DNA of 41,051 bases, from positions 1 through 41,051 of the forward strand of contig NZ_QWFA01000025.1 in NCBI RefSeq assembly GCF_003501885.1, in the 5' to 3' direction. Position numbers and translations under genes: made by a program. This DNA is from Streptomyces globisporus. Lineage in GTDB: Bacteria; Actinomycetota; Actinomycetes; Streptomycetales; Streptomycetaceae. How positions within the stretch are numbered: the first letter of the stretch is position 1; every line of letters starts with the position of its first letter. Of this stretch, positions 8,477-17,719 are shown piece after piece. The notes under the pieces are model-generated. The model saw nothing but the letters and a program-made list of their open reading frames with translations, was not told the origin of the DNA and did no database searches.

Positions 8477-8965
8477 TCAGCCCGGCAGGTGCGCCTCGAT
8501 CGCCGCCACGACCTCCGTGGACTCCGGCTCGGAACGCGGCCTGATGCGGGCCACCGGCTCACCGGCCGGCGAGATCACGAACTTCTCGAAGTTCCACTGG
8601 ACGTCCCCGGCCTCCCCGTCCGCGTCCGCCAGCTTCGTCAGCTCCGCGTACAGCGGGTGCCGGCCGTCGCCGTTGACGTCGATCTTCTCCAGCAGCGGGA
8701 AGCTGACCCCGTACGTCGTCGAGCAGAACGTCTGGATCTCCTCCGCGCTGCCCGGCTCCTGCCCGGCGAACTGGTTGCACGGGACGCCGAGCACGGTCAG
8801 GCCCCGGTCCCCGTAGTTCTGCTGCAACCGCTCCAGGCCCTCGTACTGCGGGGTGAGCCCGCACTTGGAGGCCACGTTCACCACCAGGACGGTCCGGCCG
8901 CCGTACGCGCCCAGCGTGGTCGGCTCGCCCGTGAGGGTGCGCAGCGGAATGTCGTGCAGCGTCAT
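8477..8965 (-). CDS. Thiol peroxidase of the glutathione peroxidase family (Cys type)
   Basis: A 162-residue GPx-fold protein. The peroxidatic residue is Cys35 in NVASKCGLTPQY rather than selenocysteine. The other tetrad members are Gln69 (CNQFAGQEPG), Trp124 and Asn125 (WNFEKF). Cys81 (FCSTTYGV) is positioned as the resolving Cys of thioredoxin-dependent homologues. Because actinomycetes make mycothiol rather than glutathione, the reductant is more likely thioredoxin; that is inference. The start at MTLHDIP has GGGAGAG close upstream. The protein is cytoplasmic, with no signal peptide. Confidence 0.92.
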   Translation of the reverse strand: MTLHDIPLRTLTGEPTTLGAYGGRTVLVVNVASKCGLTPQYEGLERLQQNYGDRGLTVLGVPCNQFAGQEPGSAEEIQTFCSTTYGVSFPLLEKIDVNGDGRHPLYAELTKLADADGEAGDVQWNFEKFVISPAGEPVARIRPRSEPESTEVVAAIEAHLPG

Positions 8966-9015
8966 GAAGCTCTCCCTGTTCCTTGCGTGGTGCCGCTCAT
9001 TGTGCCGCTCGCAGC

Positions 9016-9540
9016 TCACGGAGCGGCGAGCTCCTTGTAGTAGAAGGTCGTCGGCTTGAGGCTGCCCGCCGGGTCGGCCGCGTATCCCGGCACGCTCCCG
9101 ACCTCTCTCCACCCCGCCCCGCAGTAGACCTGCTCGGCCAGGCTGCCGCTCTCGGTGTCCAGGATCAGCAGCGTGATGCCCTCGGTCGCCGCGTACGCCT
9201 CCACCGCCGCGAGCAGCGCCCTGCCGAGCCCCTGGCCGCGCGCGGAGGGGCGGACCATCAGCTTGGCGACCTCCGCGCGGTGGCGGGCGTTCGGCAGCGG
9301 GGCGCGGACGAGGGCGATCGTCCCGGAGACCCGGCCGCCCTCGCGGGCGATCCAGATGCCGATGCTCCCGGCCTCCACGGCGGCGGCCCGCTCCCGCCAC
9401 CAGATGGCGGCCGCCTCCCGGTCCAACGGGGCCAGGAAGCCCACCGAGGACCCCTCATCGACGGTCTCGACCAGCAGGCCGGCCAGGTCGTCGGCGTACG
9501 TGACCAGTTCGGGGGCGGACACATGGACGATCTCGGTCAT
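9016..9540 (-). CDS. GNAT-family N-acetyltransferase
   Basis: A 174-residue acetyltransferase of the GNAT fold. The acetyl-CoA pyrophosphate-binding loop is RPSARGQGLGRALL, preceded by the strand AEVAKLMV and followed by LLILDTESGSLAEQVYCGAGW, the usual motif B. The acceptor is unknown. The start at MTEIVHV is supported by AAAGGA 8 nt upstream. It lies 50 bp upstream of the peroxidase gene on the same strand, so the two may be cotranscribed, though no functional link is evident. Confidence 0.87.
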   Translation of the reverse strand: MTEIVHVSAPELVTYADDLAGLLVETVDEGSSVGFLAPLDREAAAIWWRERAAAVEAGSIGIWIAREGGRVSGTIALVRAPLPNARHRAEVAKLMVRPSARGQGLGRALLAAVEAYAATEGITLLILDTESGSLAEQVYCGAGWREVGSVPGYAADPAGSLKPTTFYYKELAAP

Positions 9541-9739
9541 GGGCGGGGTCCTTTCGCGGGGGGAGGAGCCGGAGCGCGGCGGCGCAGCCGGGAGCGGGCC
9601 GGGCACCCCGGGGCGGAGGCTGTCTCCAGGGTGCATGGTGTGCGCCCCCCGGCGGCCGTCGCCTCCACCGGTGCCGTCCAACCCCTACCCCGGATGCGCT
9701 GCCGGCCACCGGGTACGGATGACACCGGTGCGGGAGACT

Positions 9740-11083
9740 TCACCCGGCGTCCGGGCGCACCCCGCCCCGGTCCCCAGGCGCGGGCGTCAGCCGGAGAGTC
9801 ACCACGTACGCGACCACCACCGCCACGATCACCAAGGGCATCACGGTGAGCCCCTCCCTGCCCAGCAGCAGCGTCGCCAGGAGCACCGAGGACATCGGCA
9901 GCCGCAGCATCGCCACGCACATCGCCCCGACGCCCATCGCGAACCCCGCCGTGAGCTCCAGCCCCGGCAGATGGGACAGCGCGACACCGCCCACCGCGCC
10001 CACGAACATCGCGGGAAAGACCGGGCCGCCCCGGAAGCAGCTCAGCGAGGCGCAGTAGGCGAGCGACTTGCAGACGATGAGCAGGACGAGCGCACCGACC
10101 GAGTACTCCGCGCTCGCGGACAGGAGGTGGCCCAGCTCGTGCTCGCCCGAGTACAGCACCTCGGAACCGGCCTTGCCCGACGTCTCGGCGTACACCAGCG
10201 CCATCGCGCCGACGACCAGGCCCATCACCGCCGTGGCCACCACCGTCCGCCGCTCCACGCGTTCCTGGAGGGTCAGCGACAGCCGGCGGATGCCCGCGCC
10301 CGCGAAGGCCGCCGCGACACCGAGGACCAGCGCCCATCCGAACCCGGCGGCATCCGGGGCGGCCGCCGACGGCACCTCGCCCAGCGTCAGGGAGTACGTG
10401 CCCAGCCCCGTCCAGGACCCCAGCCCCGTGAAGATCAGCGCGCCGATCCCCGCCGAGAGCAGCCCGGGCACCAGGACCACGCCCAGCATCGGCCCGGCCA
10501 GACCCGCCACCTCCATCAGCAGGAACGCGCCCAGCAGCGGGGACCCCAGCAGGGCGCTCACCGCGGCGAAGCTCCCCGACGCCCCGACCAGGGACCGCGC
10601 ATCCGGTGGCAGGTCCCGCTTGACGCGGCCCGCCGCCCAGACGGCCAGTCCGCCACCCAGCGCGATCAGGGGCGCCTCCGGCCCCAGCACCGCGCCCACG
10701 CCCAGCGAGACGAGCGCCGCGAGCATGATCCCGGGCAGATCCGCCGCGGGAGGCGCGCCCGTGGACACCAGCCCCTCCGCCGGCCGGTGCCCGCCCCCGC
10801 CCGGCAGCCGGCGGACGACGAGCCCGACCAGGAGCCCGGCGGCCCCGAGCAGCGGAACGGGCCACCACGACGGGGTCGCATCGAACCCCAGCGCCTTCGG
10901 CAGCTCCGTGTACGTCAGAGACTGGAGCTCCGAGACCAGCGCCAGGAAGCCGAACGCGATCGCCGAGACCGGCACCCCGAGAACGGCCGCCATCAGCAGC
11001 AGCCCCGCGTACTTCCGCGTGCGGACCGCCGCGTACGGGTCCTCCGGCGCGGCGGAGGGGGTGACCGGAGGCGTGGTCGGCAT
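9740..11083 (-). CDS. ClC-type chloride channel/antiporter family protein
   Basis: A 447-residue membrane protein with roughly ten to twelve hydrophobic segments and an internally duplicated look typical of ClC proteins. VGAVLGPEAPLIALGG corresponds to the GREGP selectivity segment, retaining the gating Glu, and CFRGGPVFPAMFVGAVGG corresponds to the GGIF/P segment. The usual GSGIP serine is not obvious, so ion preference is uncertain. The start at MPTTPPV is preceded by GAGGAGC. The upstream 185 bp shows no fluoride-riboswitch-like fold that I can recognise. No C-terminal CBS domains are present. Confidence 0.82.
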   Translation of the reverse strand: MPTTPPVTPSAAPEDPYAAVRTRKYAGLLLMAAVLGVPVSAIAFGFLALVSELQSLTYTELPKALGFDATPSWWPVPLLGAAGLLVGLVVRRLPGGGGHRPAEGLVSTGAPPAADLPGIMLAALVSLGVGAVLGPEAPLIALGGGLAVWAAGRVKRDLPPDARSLVGASGSFAAVSALLGSPLLGAFLLMEVAGLAGPMLGVVLVPGLLSAGIGALIFTGLGSWTGLGTYSLTLGEVPSAAAPDAAGFGWALVLGVAAAFAGAGIRRLSLTLQERVERRTVVATAVMGLVVGAMALVYAETSGKAGSEVLYSGEHELGHLLSASAEYSVGALVLLIVCKSLAYCASLSCFRGGPVFPAMFVGAVGGVALSHLPGLELTAGFAMGVGAMCVAMLRLPMSSVLLATLLLGREGLTVMPLVIVAVVVAYVVTLRLTPAPGDRGGVRPDAG

Positions 11084-11268
11084 GGTCTCGGCTCCTCGGC
11101 GTGACGACGGTCGGGAAAGCGGCATCCCCCCGGCCGTCGGGCACGGGCCCACCCCCGGCCGCCGGACATCGGAAGGGGCGCACACCCCGCGGCTTCACGC
11201 CGGAATACCACGCGGCAGCGGACCGGACCGCCCTACGCCGCCGGGAACACACCCTCCGGTGCGGAAGG

Positions 11269-12732
11269 TCAGCCGCCCGGCCCCGGAAGACCGCCCGCAC
11301 CGCAGGCGCCGTTCGCTCCCGCCGCGGGCAGCCGCCCCGCGGCCACCGCGTCGACCAGTGCCCGGTGATCCAGCTCGTTGCGGTCCGCGTACGACTCCGC
11401 GAACGTGGCGATCGCCCGGTCGAAGACGTCCTTGGAGCCCAGATAGCCGGCGATGGCGATCCGGTCCCCGGACCTGGCATGGGCGCGTGCCAGCGTGGCC
11501 CCGCACATCTCGCCGAACACCCGCATCCCCTTCGGCGCCATCGACTCCGGTTCGGCGATGCCCTTCCAGTCGCGCAACTGGCGCACATAGAAGTCCCGGC
11601 TCCGGCCGTCGAGGCCGTCGGCCCGCTCCCAGCCCAGGAAGATGTCACCGGCCGCCTGCATCAGGCGCTGCCCCGCGACCACCCGTTCCCCCTGGTTCGC
11701 ATACCGGCTCGCCCCCGCGAACTCGGCCAGCACCGAGGGACCGGCCTCCTTGGCCTGGAGCAGCAGCGGATCCCCGCCGTCCCGGCCGAGCAGCAGGACG
11801 ATCCAGCACCGGGTGCCGACACTGCCCACACCGACGACCTTCCGGGCCACGTCCACCAGCGCGAAGTCCTCCAGGAGGCTGCGCCGGTCGGCCGGCAGGC
11901 TGCGCGCGTACCCCGCCAGCATGGATCCGAACTGCCGGAACACCGCATCCCGGTCCACCCCCGGCGTCAGATCGGTCAGCGGGACGACCATCGGCGGGTC
12001 CGCCGCGATCCGCAGCCGCCCGTCCACCACCTCGGCGAGCTTTCCGAAGGCCTGCAGGCTGTCCCGGGACCGCGCCTTCCCCAACGCCCGGTCGACAGTC
12101 CTGCGCCCCCGTCCGCCCAACTGCTCCGCGGCCACCGCGCGCAGCCGCTCGGCGTCCGTCCGCGCGTACCAGACCTCCAGATTGCGCATGCCCGCGAACC
12201 GGGCCATCGCCTCCCGGTACGAGCGGACCGCGGCTCGGACGATCCCGGCCCGCTCCGGGGGCGTGAAGCCGTTCGCCCGCCCCGCGATGACGAGGCTCGC
12301 CGCCAGCCGCTTGACGTCCCATTCCCAGGGCCCCGGCAGCGTCTCGTCGAAGTCGTTGATGTCGAAGAGCAGATTCCGCTCGGGGGAGGCCAGCAGCCGG
12401 AAGTTCAGCAGATGGGCGTCCCCGCACAACTGCGCCCGGATCCCGGAGACCGGGGTGCCGGCCAGGTCGGCGGCCATCAGCGAGGCCGCGCCCCGATAGA
12501 AGCGGAACGGGGACTCGGTCATCCGGGCGTAGCGGATCGGGACCAGCTCGGGAACCCGCTCCGCCGACTGCCTTTCGAGGACGGTCAGCGGATCGGGACG
12601 GTGCGGCGACGCGGTGAACTCCGCATGGCCCGACCGGGGAGCCTTCCGGCGGGCGGCCTTGCCCAGGGCCGCGCGTTCGGCCGGTGTCGCGTGCGGTGCG
12701 GCGCGCAGCGGCGCCTCGGCTTCCCGGTCCAT
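11269..12732 (-). CDS. DUF2252 family protein
   Basis: A 487-residue protein with the features of DUF2252: RMTESPFRFYRGAA (about 70-83), QLCGDAHLLNFR, LLFDINDFDETLPGPWEWDVKRLAAS and, near the end, LARAHARSGD. The GDAHLxNF plus DINDFDE arrangement resembles the catalytic and metal-binding loops of kinase-like (aminoglycoside phosphotransferase/protein kinase) folds, but no activity is established for the family as far as I know. GGAAGGGG precedes the ATG by 6 nt. It follows the DUF389 gene with 22 bp between them on the same strand, so they are probably cotranscribed. Confidence 0.88.
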   Translation of the reverse strand: MDREAEAPLRAAPHATPAERAALGKAARRKAPRSGHAEFTASPHRPDPLTVLERQSAERVPELVPIRYARMTESPFRFYRGAASLMAADLAGTPVSGIRAQLCGDAHLLNFRLLASPERNLLFDINDFDETLPGPWEWDVKRLAASLVIAGRANGFTPPERAGIVRAAVRSYREAMARFAGMRNLEVWYARTDAERLRAVAAEQLGGRGRRTVDRALGKARSRDSLQAFGKLAEVVDGRLRIAADPPMVVPLTDLTPGVDRDAVFRQFGSMLAGYARSLPADRRSLLEDFALVDVARKVVGVGSVGTRCWIVLLLGRDGGDPLLLQAKEAGPSVLAEFAGASRYANQGERVVAGQRLMQAAGDIFLGWERADGLDGRSRDFYVRQLRDWKGIAEPESMAPKGMRVFGEMCGATLARAHARSGDRIAIAGYLGSKDVFDRAIATFAESYADRNELDHRALVDAVAAGRLPAAGANGACGAGGLPGPGG

Positions 12733-12754
12733 GGACGACCCCTTCCGGTGTTCC

Positions 12755-13720
12755 TCAGGCCTCTTCGGCGATCCGGCGGTCGTGGTCGCGCCGCAGGCGG
12801 ACCCGCTGCCAGATCGCGCGCTGGGCCTTGAGCGCGGACGTGCCCACCACGATCAGCACGAGGATGTTGACGACGAGCTGGATGGCCGAGCCCCGCACAT
12901 CGGACCAGCTGGTGAAAGCCGTGGAGACGGCGATGTCCGCGGCGGCCGGGATCGTCGTCACGGAGATGAACACCCCGAGCAGGGCGCTCGTCCTGGCCTC
13001 GGTGAGCGACACGATCCCGACGATTCCGGCCAGGGTGGCGACGGCGACGGAGAAGAAGTTCGGCGTGTTGATGAGGTTGGACACGGGCCGCAGCCCCCGG
13101 TCGAACGCCTCCGACTCCAGCCCGAAACCCCGGATGAGGAGGGCGAAGAGGAAGGTGATCACGATGGTGAGGAGGAAGCCGGCGCCCAGGGCGGTCAGCC
13201 CGCTGCGCACCATGGACCGGTGGCGCCGGTCGATCCCCAGCGCCACGCTGACGATGGCGCCGTACTCAGGACCGACGACCATCGCTCCGACGATCAGGAT
13301 CTGCGAGTTGGTGACGATGCCGACCGAACCGATCAGACCGGCGACGACCAGGTAGAGGTAGAAGCTCGGCGGGTACCGGCCCCCGGACCTGATGCGTGCC
13401 TCCACCTGTTCCCAGACCGGGGCCCGGCTCAGCGGCCCCAGCTCACGCTGCCCGCCCTCGGTGGCCGCGCCGGAGAAGGCCATGTCGACGGGTTCGATGA
13501 CGAGGGAGCCCCGCCGGTCGAGGTGGACGGCGCGCAGCCGGTGCAGTACGTCGTTGGCCGCGCCCGTCAGTACGTCGCAGGCGATGGCGTCGCCGTCGGG
13601 GCGGCGGGCGGCATCGCGCTGGACGATCAGGTTGAGTACGCAGGGGTCGGCCGAGAGCAGGCCGACGACCTCGTCGGTCAGGTCCGGCGGGCTCACCGCG
13701 CGGATGTGGATCATGTCCAT
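12755..13720 (-). CDS. DUF389 family membrane protein
   Basis: A 321-residue protein with a soluble alpha/beta N-terminus (about 1-95) and six or so hydrophobic helices. These include GLIGSVGIVTNSQILIVGAM and VGPEYGAIVSVALGI, the conserved core of the DUF389 (TIGR00341-like) family. Function is unknown. The start at MDMIHIRAV has GGAGG 7 nt upstream; an earlier in-frame codon at 13771 lacks one. The C-terminal helix is followed by a basic tail (RVRLRRDHDRR). It is first in a probable two-gene unit with the DUF2252 gene and is divergent from the DUF6011 gene. Confidence 0.85.
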   Translation of the reverse strand: MDMIHIRAVSPPDLTDEVVGLLSADPCVLNLIVQRDAARRPDGDAIACDVLTGAANDVLHRLRAVHLDRRGSLVIEPVDMAFSGAATEGGQRELGPLSRAPVWEQVEARIRSGGRYPPSFYLYLVVAGLIGSVGIVTNSQILIVGAMVVGPEYGAIVSVALGIDRRHRSMVRSGLTALGAGFLLTIVITFLFALLIRGFGLESEAFDRGLRPVSNLINTPNFFSVAVATLAGIVGIVSLTEARTSALLGVFISVTTIPAAADIAVSTAFTSWSDVRGSAIQLVVNILVLIVVGTSALKAQRAIWQRVRLRRDHDRRIAEEA

Positions 13721-13893
13721 CCCGGCACCTCCGCGGCTCCCGGCCCCGTCGCACGGAGCTGTGCCCGGCAAGCGGCCCGGGGCTCACTCCAGTAACGCGG
13801 CCCCGGCACGGTTCGGCAAACCGGCGGTCACCCGTCCGGGCCGGGAGACCGATGCCACGGGCCGCTGCCGGCCCGGGCTGCGATCATCGAGGG

Positions 13894-14148
13894 GTGGACA
13901 CACCCGACGCCTTTCCCGAACCGCTGCCCGGGGCCGACGAAGCGGTCCGCGGGGAGGCGGCCGCCGACGAGGGGACGCCGGAGCGCCGCCGCCTCGTCCG
14001 CTGCCGTCTCTGCGGCCGGCCCCTGACCGGGACCGACTCGCGGCGGGCCGGCCTCGGCCCGTCCTGCGACGCCAAGCTGCACCCCGCGCCGCCGGACATC
14101 CGCACCCGCCGCCACGAGGTCGACCAGGACCCGCTGCCCGGCACGTGA
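13894..14148 (+). CDS. Small Cys4 protein, DUF6011-like
   Basis: An 84-residue protein with an acidic N-terminal half and a compact zinc-finger-like motif, CRLCGRPLTG...GLGPSCDAK, in which a CxxC pair is followed by a single Cys and a nearby His. This matches small Streptomyces DUF6011 proteins, whose role is unknown. I chose the GTG at 13894 over the ATG at 13852: codons between the two have many A/T third positions, unlike the rest, and GATCAT (13882-13887) stands 6 nt before the GTG as a leaderless-type -10. It ends 12 bp from the convergent thioesterase gene. Confidence 0.68.
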   Translation: MDTPDAFPEPLPGADEAVRGEAAADEGTPERRRLVRCRLCGRPLTGTDSRRAGLGPSCDAKLHPAPPDIRTRRHEVDQDPLPGT

Positions 14149-14160
14149 ACCGGGACGGGG

Positions 14161-15033
14161 CTACTGCTCCAGCCGCCGGAACAGCCCTTCCTGCACCACC
14201 GACACCAGCAGCTGACCCGAACGGTCGTAGATCCGGCCCCGCGCCAGGCCCCGCCCGCCCGTCGCGATCGGCGACTCCTGGTCGTACAGGAACCACTCGT
14301 CCGCCCGGAACGGCCGGTGGAACCACATGGCATGGTCCAGGGACGCCATGTCGAAGCCGCGCGGACCCCACAGCGGCTCCACCGGGATGCGGACCGCGTC
14401 CAGCAGCGTCATGTCGCTCGCGTACGTCAGCGCACAGGTGTGCACCAGCGGGTCGTCGCCCAGCGGGCCCACCGCCCGCATCCACACCGCGCTGCGCGGA
14501 TCGGCGTCCTTGATCTCGTCCTTCGTCCAGCGCAGCCGGTCGACGTAACGGATGTCGAAGGGCTGGCGGCGGGCCATCCGCTCCAGCGCCTCCGGCAGCG
14601 CGCCCAGATGCTCGCGCACCTCCTCGGCGACCGTCGGGAGCTCCTCCGGGTCCGGGACGATCCGGGCGGGCGGCAGCTGGTGCTCGAAGCCCGCCTCCTC
14701 GGGGCGGTGGAAGGACGCCGTCAGGTTGAAGATCGTCCGGCCCTCCTGGACGGCCGTCACCCGGCGGGTGGTGAAGGACCGGCCGTCCCGCACCCGCTCC
14801 ACCTGGTAGACGATCGGCACCCCGGGACGTCCCGGCCGCAGGAAGTAGGCGTGCAGCGAGTGCACCGGCCGCTCCCCGTCGGTGGTCCGGCCCGCCGCCA
14901 CCAGCGCCTGGCCCGCGACCTGCCCGCCGAAGACCCGCTGCAGGGACTCGTCGGGGCTGCGGCCGCGGAAGATGTTGACCTCGATCCGCTCCAGGTCGAG
15001 CAGGTCGACCAGACGCTCGGCCGGATTCGTCAT
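14161..15033 (-). CDS. tesB: Acyl-CoA thioesterase II (TesB family)
   Basis: A 290-residue double hot-dog protein that hydrolyses acyl-CoA to free fatty acid and CoA. Family sequence includes RVFGGQVAGQAL, HSLHAYFLRPG and GRSFTTRRVTAVQ in the first repeat, and ASLDHAMWFHRPFRADEWFLYD in the second, which holds the catalytic Asp. The C-terminal RGRIYDRSGQLLVSVVQEGLFR is also typical. GGAGAGG lies 6 nt before the ATG at MTNPAERL, which is preferred over a codon five residues earlier. It follows the helicase-side gap of 34 bp, so it lies downstream of the next gene's stop on the same strand only by proximity; the helicase gene is in fact downstream of it. Confidence 0.92.
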   Translation of the reverse strand: MTNPAERLVDLLDLERIEVNIFRGRSPDESLQRVFGGQVAGQALVAAGRTTDGERPVHSLHAYFLRPGRPGVPIVYQVERVRDGRSFTTRRVTAVQEGRTIFNLTASFHRPEEAGFEHQLPPARIVPDPEELPTVAEEVREHLGALPEALERMARRQPFDIRYVDRLRWTKDEIKDADPRSAVWMRAVGPLGDDPLVHTCALTYASDMTLLDAVRIPVEPLWGPRGFDMASLDHAMWFHRPFRADEWFLYDQESPIATGGRGLARGRIYDRSGQLLVSVVQEGLFRRLEQ

Positions 15034-15067
15034 GCCGCACCTCTCCACTTCCGCGTCGGGGACGCGC

Positions 15068-17581
15068 TCACAGCTGGCCGACCTCGGTGACCCGGACGAC
15101 CGCCCGGCCCTCCTCGTCGGACGCCGCGAGGTCCACCTCGGCCTTGATGCCCCAGTCGTGATCGCCCGCCGGGTCGGCGAACGCCTGCCAGACCCGCCAC
15201 AGCCCGTGCGCCGGGTCCTCCTCGATCTTCAGCAGCTTCGGCCCCCGCGCGTCCGGACCGGTGCCGATCTCCTCGTGCGCGTCCCAGTACGCGTCCAGGG
15301 CCCCGCCCCACGCGTCCTCGTCCCACCCGGACTCGCCGTCCAGCTCGCCCAGGGCACCGGCCCGGTCCAGCGCGGCCAGCTCCACCCGGCGGAACATCGC
15401 GTTGCGCACCAGCACCCGGAAGGCGCGCGGGTTGGCCGTGACCGGCTTGACCTCGTCCGCCTTCTCCTGCGCCTCCTCGGCGGTCTCCACCTCGGGGTTG
15501 GCCAGCTGCTCCCACTCGTCCAGCAGACTGGAGTCCACCTGACGCACCATCTCGCCCAGCCAGGAGATCAGGTCCTGGAGATCCTCCGACTTCACGTCGT
15601 CCGGGATCGTGTGCTCCAGCGCCTTGTACGCGCTCGCCAGATACCGCAGCACGATGCCCTCGGTCCGGGCCAGCTCGTAGTGCGAGGTGAACTCCGTGAA
15701 GGTCATGGCCCGCTCGTACATGTCCCGGATCACCGACTTCGGCGACACCGGGTGGTCGTTCACCCACGGGTGGCTCGTGCGGTACACGTCGTACGCGTGC
15801 CACAGCAGCTCGCTCAGCGGCTTGGGGTACGTGACCTCCTGGAGCCGCTCCATCCGCTCCTCGTACTCGACCCCGTCCGCCTTCATCTGCCCCACGGCCT
15901 CGCCGCGCGCCTTGTTCTGCTGGGCGGCCAGGATCTGCCGGGGGTCGTCCAGCGTCGACTCGACGACCGAGACCATGTCCAGCGCGTACGACGGCGATTC
16001 GGCGTCCAGCAGGTCGAACGCGGCCAGCGCGAACGTGGACAGCGGCTGGTTCAGCGCGAAGTCCTGCTGGAGGTCGACCGTCAGCCGTACGATCCGGCCC
16101 TCGGCGTCCGGGGTGTCCAACTGCTCCACCACCCCGCCGTCCAGCAGTGAACGGTAGATGGCGATGGCCCGCCGGATGTGGCGCAGCTGCGCCCGGCGCG
16201 GCTCGTGGTTGTCCTCCAGCAGATGCCGCATCGCCTCGAACGCGTTGCCCGGGCGCGCGATGACCGCGAGGAGCATCGTGTGGGTCACCCGGAAACGCGA
16301 GGTCAGCGGCTCCGGATCGGACTGGATCAGCTTGTCGAACGTCGACTCCGACCAGGCGACGAAGCCCTCGGGGGCCTTCTTGCGGACCACCTTGCGCTTC
16401 TTCTTCGGGTCGTCGCCCGCCTTCTTCAGTGCCTTCTCGTTCTCGATGACGTGCTCGGGGGCCTGCGCCACGACGAACCCGGCCGTATCGAACCCGGCCC
16501 GCCCGGCCCGGCCCGCGATCTGGTGGAACTCCCGCGCCCGCAGGGTCCGCACCCGGTTCCCGTCGTACTTGGTGAGCGCCGTGAACAGCACCGTACGGAT
16601 GGGGACGTTGACGCCGACACCGAGCGTGTCCGTCCCGCAGATCACCTTCAGCAGACCCGCCTGGGCCAGCTTCTCCACCAGGCGCCGGTACTTGGGCAAC
16701 ATGCCTGCGTGGTGCACCCCGATGCCGTGGCGTACGTAACGGGAGAGGTTCTGGCCGAACTTGGTGGTGAAGCGGAAGCTGCCGATCAGATCGGCGATCT
16801 TCTCCTTCTCCTCCTTCGTGCACATGTTGATGCTCATCAGCGACTGCGCCCGCTCGACGGCCGCCGCCTGCGTGAAGTGCACGATGTAGACCGGCGACTG
16901 CCGGGTGTCCAGCAGCTCGGTGAGCGTCTCGGTGATCGGCGTGAAGCGGTACTCGTAGCTCAGCGGCACCGGGCGGGTCGCCGAGCGCACCACGGAGGTG
17001 GGGCGGCCGGTACGGCGGGTCAGGTCCTTCTCGAACATCGAGACGTCGCCGAGCGTCGCCGACATCAGCACGAACTGCGCCTGCGGCAGCTCCAGCAGCG
17101 GAATCTGCCAGGCCCAGCCCCGGTCCGGCTCGGCGTAGAAGTGGAACTCGTCCATCACGACCTGGCCGATGTCGGCGTACTTCCCGTCGCGCAGCGCGAT
17201 GGAGGCCAGCACCTCGGCCGTACAGCAGATCACCGGGGCGTCCGCGTTGACCGAGGCGTCGCCGGTGAGCATGCCGACGTTCTCGGTGCCGAAGAGCTTG
17301 CACAGGTCGAAGAACTTCTCCGACACGAGCGCCTTGATCGGCGCCGTGTAGAAGGTGACCTTGTCCTGCGCCAGAGCCGTGAAGTGCGCGCCCGCCGCCA
17401 CCAGGCTCTTGCCCGAGCCGGTCGGGGTGGACAGGATCACGTTCGCCCCGGAGACCACCTCGATCAGCGCCTCCTCCTGAGCCGGGTACATCGTGATGCC
17501 CTGGCTCTCGGTCCATGAGGAGAAGGCCTCGAAGAGGGCGTCCGGGTCGGCGGTCTGGGGAAGCTGGTCGATGAGGGTCAC
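15068..17581 (-). CDS. Ski2-like DEAD/DEAH-box helicase (DUF3516 type)
   Basis: An 837-residue superfamily 2 helicase. It has Walker A TPTGSGKS (52-59), motif Ia TAPIKALVSEKF, motif II DEFH (144-147), motif III SAT (174-176), and the second RecA domain with HHAGMLPKYR, DTLGVGVN and motif VI QIAGRAGRAGFD. The C-terminal half (from about residue 420) is the DUF3516-type extension. Likely substrates are structured RNA or DNA, but this is unproven. Start: the GTG at 17581 (VTLIDQLPQ) has CAAGAT 6 nt upstream and no Shine-Dalgarno, so it looks leaderless. A basic insert KKKRKVVRKK separates the two halves. Confidence 0.9.
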   Translation of the reverse strand: MTLIDQLPQTADPDALFEAFSSWTESQGITMYPAQEEALIEVVSGANVILSTPTGSGKSLVAAGAHFTALAQDKVTFYTAPIKALVSEKFFDLCKLFGTENVGMLTGDASVNADAPVICCTAEVLASIALRDGKYADIGQVVMDEFHFYAEPDRGWAWQIPLLELPQAQFVLMSATLGDVSMFEKDLTRRTGRPTSVVRSATRPVPLSYEYRFTPITETLTELLDTRQSPVYIVHFTQAAAVERAQSLMSINMCTKEEKEKIADLIGSFRFTTKFGQNLSRYVRHGIGVHHAGMLPKYRRLVEKLAQAGLLKVICGTDTLGVGVNVPIRTVLFTALTKYDGNRVRTLRAREFHQIAGRAGRAGFDTAGFVVAQAPEHVIENEKALKKAGDDPKKKRKVVRKKAPEGFVAWSESTFDKLIQSDPEPLTSRFRVTHTMLLAVIARPGNAFEAMRHLLEDNHEPRRAQLRHIRRAIAIYRSLLDGGVVEQLDTPDAEGRIVRLTVDLQQDFALNQPLSTFALAAFDLLDAESPSYALDMVSVVESTLDDPRQILAAQQNKARGEAVGQMKADGVEYEERMERLQEVTYPKPLSELLWHAYDVYRTSHPWVNDHPVSPKSVIRDMYERAMTFTEFTSHYELARTEGIVLRYLASAYKALEHTIPDDVKSEDLQDLISWLGEMVRQVDSSLLDEWEQLANPEVETAEEAQEKADEVKPVTANPRAFRVLVRNAMFRRVELAALDRAGALGELDGESGWDEDAWGGALDAYWDAHEEIGTGPDARGPKLLKIEEDPAHGLWRVWQAFADPAGDHDWGIKAEVDLAASDEEGRAVVRVTEVGQL

Positions 17582-17719
17582 GCCCCCATCTTGCCTGTCT
17601 TCGGCCCGGATGAGGGAACCGGCGGACGGCACGAAGATCACGGACGGTACGCTGCGGTCTCAACCTGCCCGCGCCCTACCGGTGATGGGCGCACGAACCA
17701 CTGGGGGCGGGAAAAGACC

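Noticed and set aside
11084..11268. Possible fluoride riboswitch upstream of the ClC-type gene
   Set aside because: I could not match the conserved core and pseudoknot of the fluoride aptamer, and the ClC protein does not show features that single out the fluoride exporter subgroup.
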